In this document: positions 11,346 through 23,029 of the stretch, in pieces
Layout: every line of letters starts with the position of its first letter
How positions within the stretch are numbered: position 1 is the stretch's first letter
Made by a program: the position numbers and the translations under genes
Assembly: GCF_021869535.1 (NCBI RefSeq)
Contig: NW_026262659.1
Coordinates: 6,944,001 to 7,008,000, forward strand
Source: Mytilus californianus
Taxonomy: Eukaryota > Mollusca > Bivalvia > Mytilida > Mytilidae
Length of the DNA stretch: 64,000 bases
Direction: 5' to 3'
Notes under the pieces: generated by a model
The model's database searches: none
What the model was told of the DNA's origin: nothing
The model's input: the letters and a program-made list of their open reading frames with translations, nothing else

Positions 11346-11884
11346 TTATGTACTGTCATTTAAACACGGGAAAAAATGTTGTTTGGGACTCCACCTGTGG
11401 GGACAACAACATATTTGTCATGGATGCAGGACATGCCCCTGCAACATCTGCGTCTTTAAAAATTGATGCAGCACGCGCATTCCAAGACCCATTCAGTTTT
11501 TTCATTCCGATCTGTATCAACGACTTCACAGCCCCAATCTATTCAGATTGTAATTGATGGTATTGTTATTTTATTTGGGGATAACGAATAGTAACATACC
11601 CCTGATATTGAAATATTTCTCTTTTGTCACCTTGGGTGCACAAACTGCATGGTATTTGTAATGAGTTTTTGCAACGACTACAATTCTTCCCTCTAAAGGT
11701 ATCATTAGTCTGGTGGTTAATTCCTCTGTGTTGGCATGAAACATCATTGATACGGTAATGTTTTGAAAATTTACGCTTAATAAAACGTTAAAATCACTCA
11801 AAACAGTAAAGGGGGGTTTCGACAGTCAAATATAGCTTTATCATGATTTTAAACATCTTTTTGAAAGTTAAGCTCTTTAACTGT

Positions 11885-11990
11885 TTCGGTTCTTATACAT
11901 CCTTGGCTTTCAAAAATTCGGCTTTGAGTGTCACTGATGAAATAAATTGCAGAAATGCACTTCGGACCCTTGAAATTTGTAAAGTATTGT
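11885..11990 (+). repeat. Degenerate short interspersed element (M5)
   Basis: GAGTGTCACTGATGAAATAA followed by GAAATGCACTTCGGACC looks like a worn version of the GAGCGTCACTGATGAGT...CGAAACGCGCGTCTGG core. The stem between the two halves is lost. Assignment is tentative. Confidence 0.35.
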
Positions 11991-12689
11991 GTTCATTTTT
12001 TTTTAAATGCTTCAAGTTCATTGTAGATCTGGTCTTCCAACTAATTTAATTAATGTGCCACTCATGAGTATGATTTATACACATCTTCCGTACTCGATTA
12101 TAATCCCGGTATGTTTAATGATTACTGACTTCACTATGATATGTAGCAGGATTCATGTTGTCGAGTTTTCTATTTATTCTTGGTTTTTATTTTTTATGTT
12201 GTTTTACTTTTTAGTCTCATATCTTTAACTTGTGGCTGTCCCGCTTTGACGCCCAATCATTGTTTCCCCATGCTCTGTTGGAACCTACTTTCGTTTAATA
12301 ACATACATTACAGAGACTGTCCATATTGTGATTTTTTAGGTATTTTTGTCTATAAATGATTCAGTGATAACAAATAATGTGACTTAGATAGAGTTTCAAA
12401 CATATGATTTTACATTTAATTTACACTTGTTGTGCTTGAAATTGAGATTTAGTCACATCTATAATAACCAATTGAAATAATTAACTAATATTAAAAGGTC
12501 TGAATGAAGGAAAGTCATAAACATGGGTTTAGTGGTAAAATGAATATCATGTTCATATTCAAAGTTTGTAGCACTTGTAAATCGATTCATCACGTGTAAA
12601 TTACAATTGAAAGGATATTATCTTATTCATTGTTAATCTACCTCTGTTGTACTATATAACGAAGGAGCCAGCAAATTTTCCTTGAATAA

Positions 12690-12880
12690 GCTATGGAGCA
12701 CAACTATCCCTCAGCCCTGATTCCTTGCCCGGCTTTTGCTAAACTTTATGTCCTTTTTGGTTTTATCACCTGTTTAATTTTTGAATAAGTTTTGGAATTT
12801 CAAATATTTTGGCCTCGGACATCAATGAAGAGACATTTATTGTCGAAATCCGCATCTTGTACTGTTAATGTTGGAACTAT
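12690..12880 (+). repeat. M5-related short interspersed element, variant core
   Basis: TTTTGGCCTCGGACATCAATGAAGAGACATTTATTGTCGA contains the hairpin GACATTTATTGTC followed by GAAATCCGCATCTTGTACTG. The same arrangement occurs at 62,085-62,150 and more loosely at 61,750-61,800. It is parallel in layout to M5 (core, short hairpin, CGAAA, then CGCATCTGG-like sequence). Confidence 0.5.
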
Positions 12881-12944
12881 CAGCAAAAATATATGTCAGT
12901 TCTTTTTCATTAGAAATAGGAGATATTTTTTGAAGAAACTGTAC

Positions 12945-12990
12945 AAATAAAGGCAACAGTAGTATACCGGTGTACAAACAAATAACAAAA
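12945..12990 (-). repeat. Terminal fragment of M2 retroelement tail
   Basis: AAATAAAGGCAACAGTAGTATACCGGTG is the reverse complement of the CGGTATACTACTGTTGCCTT end that closes the M2 3' tail at 36,060-36,090 and 53,990-54,012. Confidence 0.55.
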
Positions 12991-13224
12991 ATCATTATTT
13001 TTTCAAAGCCATAATGAATAAGAAGATACCATAGGGCAATCAAAAATTATTAAGACAAAGCACAGACATTCTGATAAAAACATTATCGAAACATTACGCA
13101 GAGGACTATCAATGAAGCAGCGCGAACTCTACAAAACAAAAAAACACCTTCATGGTATTGTGTGGTCTACGTCACGACTTATATGGTCAAAATATGCCAA
13201 GGGGAGGCTTTTGCACTCGTAAAA

Positions 13225-13375
13225 GGGTTAAAACATACCAAAGGGACATTCAAACCCAGGAGTCGAAAATAACAGACATGGCAAAAAAAAGAAAAATAAA
13301 GACCAAAAGACAAACAACAGTTCACTATATACAATATAGTAAACTAAAGACTGGGCAACACGAAATATAGTTTCA
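13225..13375 (-). repeat. M3 retroelement 3' tail fragment
   Basis: ACCAAAGGGACATTCAAA, AGTCGAAAATAACAGACATGGCAAAA and GACTGGGCAACACGAA are the reversed M3 tail. No coding remnant is attached. Confidence 0.55.
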
Positions 13376-13660
13376 TCCCAGCAAATGTTGTGCCTGTCAT
13401 TTTGACTGGTGTTCGGTATTGTGTCTCTTTGTTTGAAGATATAATTTGTCGGATGACTCAGGTGTTCGGTGTGGTCTGTTGTGTGGTCTCTGTTGCACCA
13501 ATAATTCATGTTATAGTTTTATGTATTACTGAATTCATGTGTTCTGGAAAGGTATTTTCCTTACACCATTAACAGCACCCCTCGTGTTGCTCGTGAGCTT
13601 AATCTAGCGTAGACCTCTTACAACACACTCATCATCAAAATGGCCGTATATTAAACAATT

Positions 13661-13945
13661 TCCTTCCGCAATTGTGTAAAAAGATACTTGTATTATTGTT
13701 TATGTTACATGATTCATAGTTTGGTCAATACTTGATCGTATTGGTTGGTGATTGGGGATAATGATTGAATATACGTCTTAAAACCCTTATTAAACTATAG
13801 ATAAAAACAGGATTTTGTTACGTGTTAGACATGCATGTGTTGTCACTGGACAAGAAATATTTGCAAAATGAAAAATGCACTTTTAACTTTAATCTACTTG
13901 ATGGTGTCATTAGTTCGGTATTGAATAGCTATTTATTACGTGTTT
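13661..13945 (+). repeat. R1 block, copy 2
   Basis: R1 block within the first unit of the young tandem duplication; contains GACATGCATGTGTTGTCACT. It is preceded by a ~300-bp stretch (13,376-13,660) that also precedes R1 in D2 (24,815-25,100). Confidence 0.75.
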
Positions 13946-14547
13946 ATTAAGAAGAAATAAATAAACATGTCGATATTTGAATCAGATCTTCAACGATTGC
14001 ATTAGGACGTTTGAGTTACCAAATAATTTGACCTCGAGTATCTCTGAAAACATTATTTATAGTAATCAGCATTATATGCAGAAACATTGGTACCAACAAG
14101 CAAATAATCGTTATGAGAACAACATAGACACTAAGGGACCAAACTGAACAACCAACGTCCTCCAAAGGCAATAATTAAATATCAAAAATTACTATTGGTC
14201 TTAGCTTTCATCAAGCTCTGGTTTGGACGATATATTTCTCAACATCTGTGAAAGTTTTATAAAAAACTAAATGAATTATATGATTTTCGACGAGGTTATT
14301 TTTCTGGAAAATACAAGTGTACTATCTTTCATCTAGCTCGTTTTATATCTAATAACACTTTAAACAGTACACAAAGAGAACGGGTGATCTGTTCTACTAA
14401 ATTATTTTGGTATAGAAACGATTTACTTGAATAGTTGTCTGAAACAGCTCAGGCAATGTATTGTATGAAAGTTAAGTTACAATGTGTTTCATCTAGAAGT
14501 AATAAATTATAGAATAAAAACTGGTCTAAAATAAATGTAAATAAACT
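13701..14547 (+). repeat. Young tandem duplication, unit 1 (847 bp)
   Basis: Starts TATGTTACATGATTC and is nearly identical to 14,548-15,436. It lacks 42 bases present in unit 2 (from GGTACCCTAGCTC to ATCGTTTGAG, near 14,963-15,004). D1 copy 1 also has AAAACCGTTTGAGAGC at 8,548, so the longer unit 2 is ancestral and unit 1 carries the deletion, apparently at a TGAG microhomology. Confidence 0.9.
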
Positions 14548-14795
14548 TATGTTACGTGATTCATAGTTTGGTCAATAATTGATCGTATTGGTTGGTGATT
14601 GGGGATAATGATTGAATATACGTCTTAAAACCCTTATTAAACTATAGATAAAAACAGGATTTTGTTACGTGTTAGACATGCATGTGTTGTCACTGGACAA
14701 GAAATATTTGCAAAATGAAAAATGCACTTTTAACTTTAATCTACTTGATGGTGTCATTAGTTCGGTATTGAATAGCTATTTATTACGTGTTTATT
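14548..14795 (+). repeat. R1 block, copy 3
   Basis: R1 block at the head of the second unit of the young duplication; almost identical to copy 2. Confidence 0.75.
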
Positions 14796-15436
14796 AAGAA
14801 GAAATAAATAAACATGTCGATATTTGAATCAGATCTACAACGATTGCATTAGGACGTTTGAGTTACCAAATAATTTGACCTCGAGTATCTCTGAAAACAT
14901 TATTTATAGTAATCAGCATTATATGCAGAAACATTGGTACCAACAAGCAAATAATCGTTATGAGGTACCCTAGCTCAAAACCAAAAAGTAAAAAATCGTT
15001 TGAGAACAACATAGACACTAAGGGACCAAACTGAACAACCAACGTCCTCCAAAGGCAATAATTAAATATCAAAAATTACTATTGGTCTAAGGTTTCATCA
15101 AGCTCTGGTTTGGACGATATATTTCTCAACATATGTGAAAGTTTTATAAAAAACAAATTGAATTATATGATTTTTGACGAGGTTATTTTTCTGGAAAATA
15201 CAAGTGTACTATCTTTCATCTAGCTCGTTTTATATCTAATAACACTTTAAACAGTACACAAAGAGAACGGGTGATCTGTTCTACTAAATTATTTTGGTAT
15301 AGAAACGATTTACTTGAATAGTTGTCTGAAACAGCTCAGGCAATGTATTGTATGAAAGTTAAGTTACAATGTGTTTCATCTAGAAGTAATAAATTATAGA
15401 ATAAAAACTGGTCTAAAATAAATGTAAATAAACTTA
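14548..15436 (+). repeat. Young tandem duplication, unit 2 (889 bp)
   Basis: Second unit, starting TATGTTACGTGATTC and ending AAATAAACTTA, directly abutting unit 1. By eye only a handful of substitutions separate the two besides the 42-base difference, so this duplication is far younger than the D1 copies that contain it. No gene is carried by it. Confidence 0.9.
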
Positions 15437-16954
15437 AATCTATTTTCAGTTTGAACCATAAAAGCATTTAATTGTTTATTTATGGTACTATAAATATTTT
15501 ACGTCAATGGAAAACGATATGATTAATACATTAACCAAACTGTAATAATAATCCTGTGATGTAAACAGTGAACTATAAAGTACATTCGTACGTTTTCTAA
15601 TAAAAGATCTGAATGAACTTTCTTGAATATACCTTTAGTTATTTCATTATTTAAGATTTAATGGATGATCATTGCATAAGTTGAAACTTGCCAGAAACCC
15701 TGTTCCTTTGAAAATTTTTTGTAATTTATGAGTTTTGGTGTTGATTGCAGATATTTGATATATAAATGTATTCAAAATTTGTCCAGATTTAAGACGATTT
15801 AGAGCTTACTATTGTGTGTACTAAATAATTCGTTTTCTATGAATACCATGTGGGTTATTTGGCTATTTTGTCTCGTGGTATTTATTGTTCTCCCTTTGAT
15901 CTACAGTTTTAATTGTTTCTTTCAATCTAAACACTTCCTTATATTGTGCCTATACCTAGTCATGCTATCTGGATCATCTGTTGTACGTTGCTGTTTGTCT
16001 TTGTATGTTTATCTCTTTTCTTTTGGAGGAGTCGGGTATCGTTGGTTGATGTGTAATTTTGTAAGTCAGGCGTATCCGCTTTCGTTATCATTTTGTCGAC
16101 TTGACATCGCGTTAATATTGAAGACCACACGAGTTAATTGGAATTGTGACAAAGAATGCTTTCCAAAAAAGCTGCACAATTATGACAGCTAAATTATGTT
16201 TATTGCTGTAATTTTAAAGATAAATCGATCAAAATGATACTGCATCCTTTTGTCAACTGTTGCATGATTTGATTGGCTTTAATTGATAAATGGGAATACT
16301 ATCACACGGTTTACCTATCAAACAAATGTAACAGTCGCATTGCTATAGATTAGCTGTAGGCCAAATCTTATTGAAAACTATAAATAACAAACACGGAAAA
16401 AGGAAACTGATATGACTGCAATACATATAATGTGTTCGGATATGAGATAATTCGAATTATTTTTTACGTCAATTAATTATATATTTAGAAGTAAAGGATA
16501 TGATTATGTTCTAAGATCATGAACGGATATCTTGCTTGGGAAAAATGAATGAAATCAATCGATTTTTCAAGTATATCATATGTATGTCTAAGCCTATATA
16601 AAGTTATAAAGTGCGGTTTTTTTATGTTATAAAAATAAATAGATGTAGTATGATTACCAAGTAAATGAATATTAAATTTGATATGAATTGCATTCAGTTG
16701 TAAATTTTTTAACATTTCAAAAAACAGAATGGTCGACAGTAACTAATTGAAATAATTTACTCTCTTCTTCAAACGTTTTCAAGCACATATCGAATTATTC
16801 AAACAAGATAGCCATACAATTGACATTGTGGAGTAACTCTTAACAGTAATACATAACTTTTCTTTTTTTTTGTCATATAACAATAACTACATTGGCTGAA
16901 TTTGCAGTTGGATTGGTCTTTATTGTACGAGCTTTGTTTTTAATATGAACCCTA

Positions 16955-17045
16955 AGTATATGTGCCATTGGTGGCCTTCGGCTGTTTTCTGCTCTTTGGT
17001 CGGGTTGTTGTCTCTTTGACACATTCCCAATTTCTATTCTTAATT
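16955..17045 (+). repeat. M4 3' end fragment
   Basis: CCATTGGTGGCCTTCGGCTG, CTGCTCTTTGGTCGGG and CTTTGACACATTCCCAATTT identify M4. It joins a reversed M5 element 17 bases downstream. Confidence 0.65.
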
Positions 17046-17061
17046 TTATTTTCTCCAACAT

Positions 17062-17135
17062 AGGTACCAGGATTAGAATTTGTACGCCAGACGCGCGTTT
17101 CGTTTACAAAAGACTCATCAATGACGCTCGATTAA
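17062..17135 (-). repeat. M5 short interspersed element
   Basis: The reverse complement reads GAGCGTCATTGATGAGTCTT, then TTGTAAACGAAACGCGCGTC, then TGGCGTACAAATTCTAATCC. It is the best-preserved core of the series in this window except for one base in the CTGATGA box (here TTGATGA). Confidence 0.65.
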
Positions 17136-17922
17136 AAAAAGTTAAAGAGGCCAAATAATAACTTAGTATAACGGTACTCAGGATTCAATTCCTTGTTTTC
17201 AAGCAATTCTGAGCGAAATAAAGATGGCAGCATTTGCCAAATTTCTAAAATCAAGAAAAATAGAAGTTAATATTTAATCATGGAAAGCAATTTGACAAAC
17301 AGCGGTAAAGAAATCTTTTACATGGTTCCTAACGACATATTCCTACAATATAATCAAAACACATTATAGCTATTTATTAAGTACCAAACTTTAGCTATTT
17401 ATAGTTGGCTTTAAGTTAGAAGTATTATATAATTCATTTAAATTCAATCTATATCATATTTGTCTTAATTGATAAACTTTCGTAGACAGCCTTAATCATA
17501 AAGATATATAATTTCAGATTCAGAACATGTACGAGCTATTTTAATCTCAGATTAGGATATTTCAAGTCAAATAAAAAAAAGTATTTAAAACGTTTGAAGA
17601 AATTATAACGTTTATTGAACAGCGATTTCTGGCACAAACAAAGCTTTTGATATATACTTGAATGATTGCACTCTTGATAATCCAACATAATAGACAATAT
17701 TGTGCAATGTTGTGTATGTTTATTTGTTGAAGGTACATTATAAAGGATATATACTAAAAATGATAGTACTGATTATATTTCAATTATTAACTGAGTTTGT
17801 TAACCAAAATGCATTTATTTATTTTTTTATTTTAATGAGTTGCTTCTTGATTTTCTTTCTGCATTGCTAGGGGTACATAAATCCAGTTGTATTTGGTAAA
17901 GGGTAGCATATTTTGTCGATAG

Positions 17923-18370
17923 TACAGTCCTTGGATGGTGTTAACTTCCCACTAACACCATACACCATTACACCATTCACCATACACCATTACACCATAC
18001 ACCCTGTGTCATTACACCATACACGTTACACCTTTGCACCATACACCTTACACATTACACCATAATGCAATTTAATTTCAAAGAAAGCGTGCGACTACAA
18101 AGTTATTTATTTATTTTAAAAAACGAATTTTGATCACAATATTTTAAATTAATGTATAAAATTAAAAATAAGTTCTTATCAATATTTTGCATAGTTTTAA
18201 ATGTCGTACACCATTCATTCACACCATTCCCGATCGCATGTTACACCATTACATCATTCCCCTTACACCATACACCATACCACCATACACCTTCTACCAT
18301 TGCACCATATGCCATACACCATTACACCATACACGTTTTTTTGGGAAGTTTACTCCATCCAAGGGCTGTA
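17923..18370. mobile_element. Non-autonomous TIR element (MITE) with internal ACACCAT array
   Basis: The ends are 28-bp inverted repeats: TACAGTCCTTGGATGGTGTT...CCC at 17,923-17,950, and its complement at 18,343-18,370 (GGGAAGTTTACTCCATCC...TGTA), with 25 of 28 positions matching. The outer TA on both sides and the CAGT start fit a Tc1/mariner-type TA target duplication. Inside lie two runs of ACACCATTACACCATAC-like repeats (17,955-18,060 and 18,205-18,340) around a unique A+T-rich centre. There is no transposase, so it would depend on a relative elsewhere. The superfamily is inferred from the ends only. Confidence 0.75.
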
Positions 18371-18499
18371 TTGCTTGATCATTTTGGGGATGAGCGGACA
18401 AAGAATCGTCACCGATTCTTGGTGTTGAAATATATGTCTTATGTCATTTAGGTATCAGAAAGTGCCTTTTATCTTAAAAGAATCTTCGCAACCACTAAA

Positions 18500-18610
18500 T
18501 CGATACCACTACTAGTGGACGTTTCTTCCCTTCAAAGGTATCACTGACCCGGTAGTACTACCGTTTAAGCGCCACTGCTGAGTCTTAAGTAGACGAAAAC
18601 CACGTATGGC
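18500..18610 (+). repeat. Possible 5' portion of an M5-type element
   Basis: ACTAGTGGACGTTTCTTCCC followed by AAGGTATCACTGACCCGGTAG and GCCACTGCTGAGTCTTAAGT resembles the segment that precedes or follows the M5 core in mussel repeats, and also 61,850-61,910. Worn; tentative. Confidence 0.4.
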
Positions 18611-19343
18611 GTACTTGATTTGTCTTAACAATATGTTTCTCTTTTTGCGAATATAACGTTGCGAAAGTTTCTCGATTGTAGGAATAACGTCGCTTGCATT
18701 TCATTAATAGATTGATGCTACAAATTGCCATTTTCTCTATTTCACCGGAAATTATAAATATATACATAAAAATTTAAAAAAGGTGAAAAGTCATGTTAAT
18801 TAGATAGGGTTAACAAAATAGGATTTTACACTAGATTTACACCTGCTGTTGTTGATATTGATATTTCAAATCAGATTTGTAATAACTAATTTAAATGTTA
18901 ATCTTATGTTTTACTGAAGAAATATCAAATATTTTACCTCAGTTGTAAGATGAATATCATGTTTATACTCAAAAAATTTAATGCATGTGAATCGAATCAT
19001 CATTTGAATTAATTAATTACTTGAAAGAGAATTCTCTGATTTCTCATTTATTTTCCTCTGATTAAACAGTTTAGTTGTTTTGAGAGGCGAGGGGGCAAGC
19101 ATTGTCTTCCATGACAAAATATGTTCGTTTTAATTATGATTGATACATATCTAATTGTTGAAAATTTCATTCTCGATTAAGTCTCATCATGAATGTCTAA
19201 TGCCAGAAATGTTGATTCTTATATCATATGCAAAATGTTGGGCATAACTTCCCCCTATTTTAAAAGAACAATCAATAAAAATGTAAGTTCACGTCTTATG
19301 ACCTCTTTACACTAATTCCATAGTTTATGTACTGATTGATATT

Positions 19344-19640
19344 TTGCCTTGGATACATGATTTCTTACTAGTTGTTATTGGCTTTGAACTAGTTTCAGTA
19401 AATTTGAGTACTCTCAAATCACTACTATATGTCTTTAGCGCTTTTGATAGTTGTTTTTGTGCGTTGTATCGATCTGATTAATCAAGCTCATTTCAACTGA
19501 TTTTTATGGTTTGTTTATATATCATTATATAGTATTTTCTTAGGTTGTGCTTTTACACTACTGTTTTAGACCAGGGGAGGGTTGGGCGCCCGAAAACATG
19601 TTAAAAACGTCACATTCTTAACCACTCAACATCACCGATT
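19344..19640 (+). mobile_element. M1 repeat, 5' part only
   Basis: TTAGTTGTTATTGGCTTTGA, TCAACTGATTTTTATGGTTTG and GGAGGGTTGGGCGCCCG follow the left part of M1. The copy stops near 19,640, where an M6 tail (ending near 19,755) takes over, so it is 3'-truncated or recombined. Confidence 0.55.
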
Positions 19641-19755
19641 CAGGAATATGGCAGTTGTTTTTCACTTGTTCTGTTGATTGATAGCGTTAGATTTTGTCAG
19701 TTTTTACGGACTTCTCCTTTTTGAATTTGCCTTGGAGTTCGGTATTTTTTTTATA
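19640..19755 (+). repeat. M6 interspersed repeat tail
   Basis: GTTAGATTTTGTCAG, TTTTTGAATTTGCCTTGGAG and TTCGGTATTTTTTTTATAC match the order seen at 31,836-31,950 (TTTGATTTTGCC, GATTGAATTTTCCTCGGAG, TTCAGTATTTTTGTGA). Confidence 0.5.
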
Positions 19756-19785
19756 CTTTTTCACTATGGCAAGGTAATAAATAAA

Positions 19786-20070
19786 TTCCTTCCGCAATCG
19801 TGAGACAAGATAATAGTATCATTGTATAAAGTAAAGTGTTATATAGTTTTATCGATAATTGATCGTATTGGGTGATAATGAGTGAATCAAACTTCTTTAT
19901 GTCAATAAAGTATAAAATAAAAACATGATTTACTTGTGTGTACGACATGCATGTTTTATCACTGGACATGAAATATTTGTACTGCAAAAATGTAAAATGC
20001 ACTTTTAGACTGTAATCATACTTTATGGTGTAATCTTATAGGTATTTCATAGCTATGTATTTCCGGGAAT
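19786..20070 (+). repeat. R1 block, copy 4
   Basis: CTTCCGCAATCGTGAGAC, GACATGCATGTTTTATCACT and GGACATGAAATATTTGTACT. It is followed at 20,105-20,420 by the M1-tail block that also follows U/R1 modules elsewhere in D2. Confidence 0.75.
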
Positions 20071-20689
20071 TATTTTTATAAGGAGTGATCAATAATTGCT
20101 TATCTCTTCGTCATAAAACTGGTGGATAATTGTCTAATTGGCAATCTTACCACACCTCCTTATTTTCATCAACATAACACATGCCACTTGTTCGGTAACT
20201 CTGATGAAATGAACATGATGAAATTGACGAAATTGACCTAAAATTACCAATAAATACATAGTTTGGGACAAAAAAGATATGAGCGACAGCCTTATAAAAA
20301 ACGATACATCTTGTAGCAAAATTATTTTTTTTTGGTAAAGCCGATGCGCATATAAAGATATTTATGACAAATTCTCAAACATATGCAATTTTGGCAGTTT
20401 ATTGAAGTTTTGAACTAAATTGTTATTCACAAATAATACGATTACACAACGCTGTTTACTTGACGAGCGTGTGGGGAATTTAGTACATCTCTTTTTTTTC
20501 TGATATTAAAATGTTTGAATTGACCGCAGTTGTGTTTTACCTTTTATTCTAAGTGGACGAATAGCGTTCAATTTACATTTTTCTTTGTCTACATTTGCAA
20601 TCAAGCTTAATGTTTTGTAAACTGGTATTTCTGTTGTATTTTCAATACATACAAGCATACATCATTCTTTTTCGTATCCAGTTAAGACT

Positions 20690-20815
20690 TGAATTTAAAC
20701 TTCGTAATTCATTTGGTCCTACTAACTTTTTTTATCCGAGCGTCACTGATGAGTTTTTGTTTGAAGACGAAATGCGCGTCTGACGTACAAAATATTAATC
20801 CTGGTATCTGTGATG
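20690..20815 (+). repeat. M5 short interspersed element in D2 copy A
   Basis: GAGCGTCACTGATGAGTTTT, GAAGACGAAATGCGCGTCTG and ACAAAATATTAATCCTGGTA. Paralogues by segmental duplication are at 26,586-26,715 and 31,975-32,110. Confidence 0.65.
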
Positions 20816-21649
20816 AGTTTATTAATTAAATTAACGAATATTGGTATACGAGTGTTTTATTTATATGACAAACATAACTGAAATTAAATGCCTGTAACCA
20901 TTTTATTCATTCCTTGATTATGTTTATGTTTTTCGCTAATATTTACTATATACGCTGCCTGCTCTTATTCGTCGGGTTTCAAACAAAATGATCAGTTGTA
21001 CGATGTGATTTATTTTGGAAATATTAGTAGTGCAAATATTGCTTAAGTTTCGGGGTTTTTTTCTACTTTTGCTTCTCTTTCGTTTGTTTCTCTTTACATT
21101 CATGTTGTCGTATATTCCTCTTTGATATGATGCTTATTTCGAAATAAAGATAAGGATATGTGGTATTGTTGCCATTTCATCAGCGACCACAGAACAATAT
21201 CAAACAACTAAAGGTCACCGTACGGGCTTCAAAAATGACGATCCTTGTTTCATCTTATTTTTATAATTATGAGTCATTGCTCCATAGTAAAATGTTCATC
21301 AAGTTCACACATACTATAACAATTGCTTTTATCATTCCACAAAAACGGGACTGAAATAGAATGATAAATATAGATATATCAATGATCTTCCATCAATAAA
21401 AAAATATCTGTTGGTTTTTTTCTCATTGTTGAAGTCCGTACGCTGACATAGAAGTAGATAAATATATAATTAAATATCAATGGCCTATCATCAAAATTAC
21501 TGCAAGCAACAATAATCCTTACAGAATGACATAAGAAAAACAATGACCATTTTCTACACTTAAAAAGGCCGGAATATTTGGCTGGATTACAAAAAAAACT
21601 AATCAAGGATATCATGCTTATAATTAAAAAATTTAGCACGCCATATGCA

Positions 21650-22639
21650 ATACAATAAAAGACATACAATAAAGAACATACAATAAAGTATATACAATAA
21701 TGAACATACAATAGAGAGCATACAATAAAGTATATACAATAGAGCACATATAATAAAGTATATACAATAATGAACATACAATAGAGAGCATACAATAAAG
21801 AATATACAATAAAGCACATATAAAAGTGAACATACAATAGAGAGCATACAAGAAAGTATATACAATAAAGAACATACAATAAAGTATATACAATAATGAA
21901 CATACAATAGAGAGCATACAATAAAGAATATACAATAAAGAACATACAATAAAGTATATACAATAATGAACATACAATAAAGCACATATAATAATGAACA
22001 TACAATAGAGAGCATACAAGAAAGTATATACAATAAAGAACATACAATAAAGTATATACAATAATGAACATACAATAGAGAGCATACAATAAAGAATATA
22101 CAATAAAGAACATACAATAAAGAATATACAATAATGAACACACAATAGAGAGCATACAATAAAGAACATACAATAAAGCACATATAATAATGAGCATACA
22201 ATAGAGAGCATACAGTTAAGAACATACAATAAAGCCCATATAATAATGAACATACAATAGAGAGCATACAATAAAGTATATACAATAAAGAACATACAAT
22301 AAAGCACATACAATAATGAACATACAATAATGACCATACAATAATGAACATACAATAAAGCATACAATAATGAACATACAATAAAGACCATACAATAATG
22401 AACATACAATAATGAACATATAATACTGAACATACAATAATGAACATACAATAAAGGACATACAATAAAGAACATACAATAAAACACATACAAAAAAACA
22501 TACAATAAAGAACAAACAAAAAAAAAAAGATCATACAATAAAGAACAAACAATGAAGAACATACAATAATAAACAAATACATAACATACAATAAAGAACA
22601 AACAATGAAGAACATACAGTAATGAACATACAATAAAGA
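21650..22639. repeat. 14-bp minisatellite with 168-bp higher-order repeat
   Basis: The basic unit is GAACATACAATAAA (14 bp) with recurrent variants such as GTATATACAATAAA, GAGCATACAATAGA and GCACATATAATAAT, about 70 units in all. Variants are ordered: the segment starting AGAGCATACAAGAAAG at 21,841 repeats at 22,009, 168 bp later (twelve units). On the minus strand the unit has no stop in any frame, giving overlapping frames of 272-381 codons rich in Leu, Tyr, Cys and Ile; these are by-products. The paralogous array in D2 copy B has only ~320 bp and lacks the higher-order pattern. Confidence 0.9.
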
Positions 22640-23029
22640 TTCGACAAATTCAACAAACGTTTGATAATAGAGAAAACAAGTACAAACAATAGTACAAACA
22701 ATAATATGATGTTTTTCTATTGTACTTGAAATCTGATTACACAACAGTTCATAATCTTTCAGTTTGTCTCTTAATCGTATCTGTTTTTGTCACTAAAAAA
22801 TGAGTTTAAAAAAGGGGAAATTAAATGTCATTGATTACACTTTTCTTGCAAACTGCTATGAAATTCGTCAATGTGTTTTGTATATCCTCCATGTGTTGTT
22901 TTTTTTTTTACTTTGATTTGTATATGAGGAATAAATGAATTGTTTGTAACATCTTTAGCAAACTGTTACCTCTATTGTGTACACACCAGGAGTATTTCGT
23001 AACTTGTATTGTTATACAATAAACACTTA

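Larger units (their letters stand above)
9740..16150 (+). repeat. Tandem segmental duplication D1, copy 2
   Basis: It starts at the block equivalent to 6,067 of copy 1 (TAACGTCTTTTGCCCAA) and ends with the block equivalent to 9,343-9,660 (GACGATTTAGAGCTTA, then TGCTGTTTGTCTTTG). It lacks the leading 3,950-4,700 block. It carries an antisense retroelement insertion (10,440-11,345) absent from copy 1, and a recent internal tandem duplication (13,701-15,436). A ~300-bp stretch at 13,376-13,680 is shared with D2, which ties the two duplication families together. Confidence 0.7.
16180..19300 (+). repeat. Tandem segmental duplication D1, copy 3
   Basis: It starts with the block equivalent to 3,950-4,700 of copy 1 (GATCATGAACGGATATCTTGC), then 17,200-17,760 equivalent to 6,100-6,990 (TTTAGCTATTTATAGTTGGC, CGTAGACAGCC, AGCGATTTCTGGC), then weaker similarity to about 19,300. 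It is interrupted by an M4/M5 pair at 16,955-17,135 and by the TIR element at 17,923. The downstream limit is vague. Confidence 0.6.

Noticed and set aside
15812..16192. 126-codon frame
   Set aside because: The D1 copy 1 counterpart (9,468-9,764) has a different, frameshifted reading with an unrelated end, so there is no protein-level constraint.
21379..22744. Overlapping minus-strand frames of 272, 322 and 381 codons rich in Leu, Tyr, Cys and Ile
   Set aside because: They follow the 14-bp minisatellite; all three minus frames are open, the residue period equals three unit lengths, and the shorter paralogous array gives only short frames. They look like membrane proteins only because of the unit's composition.
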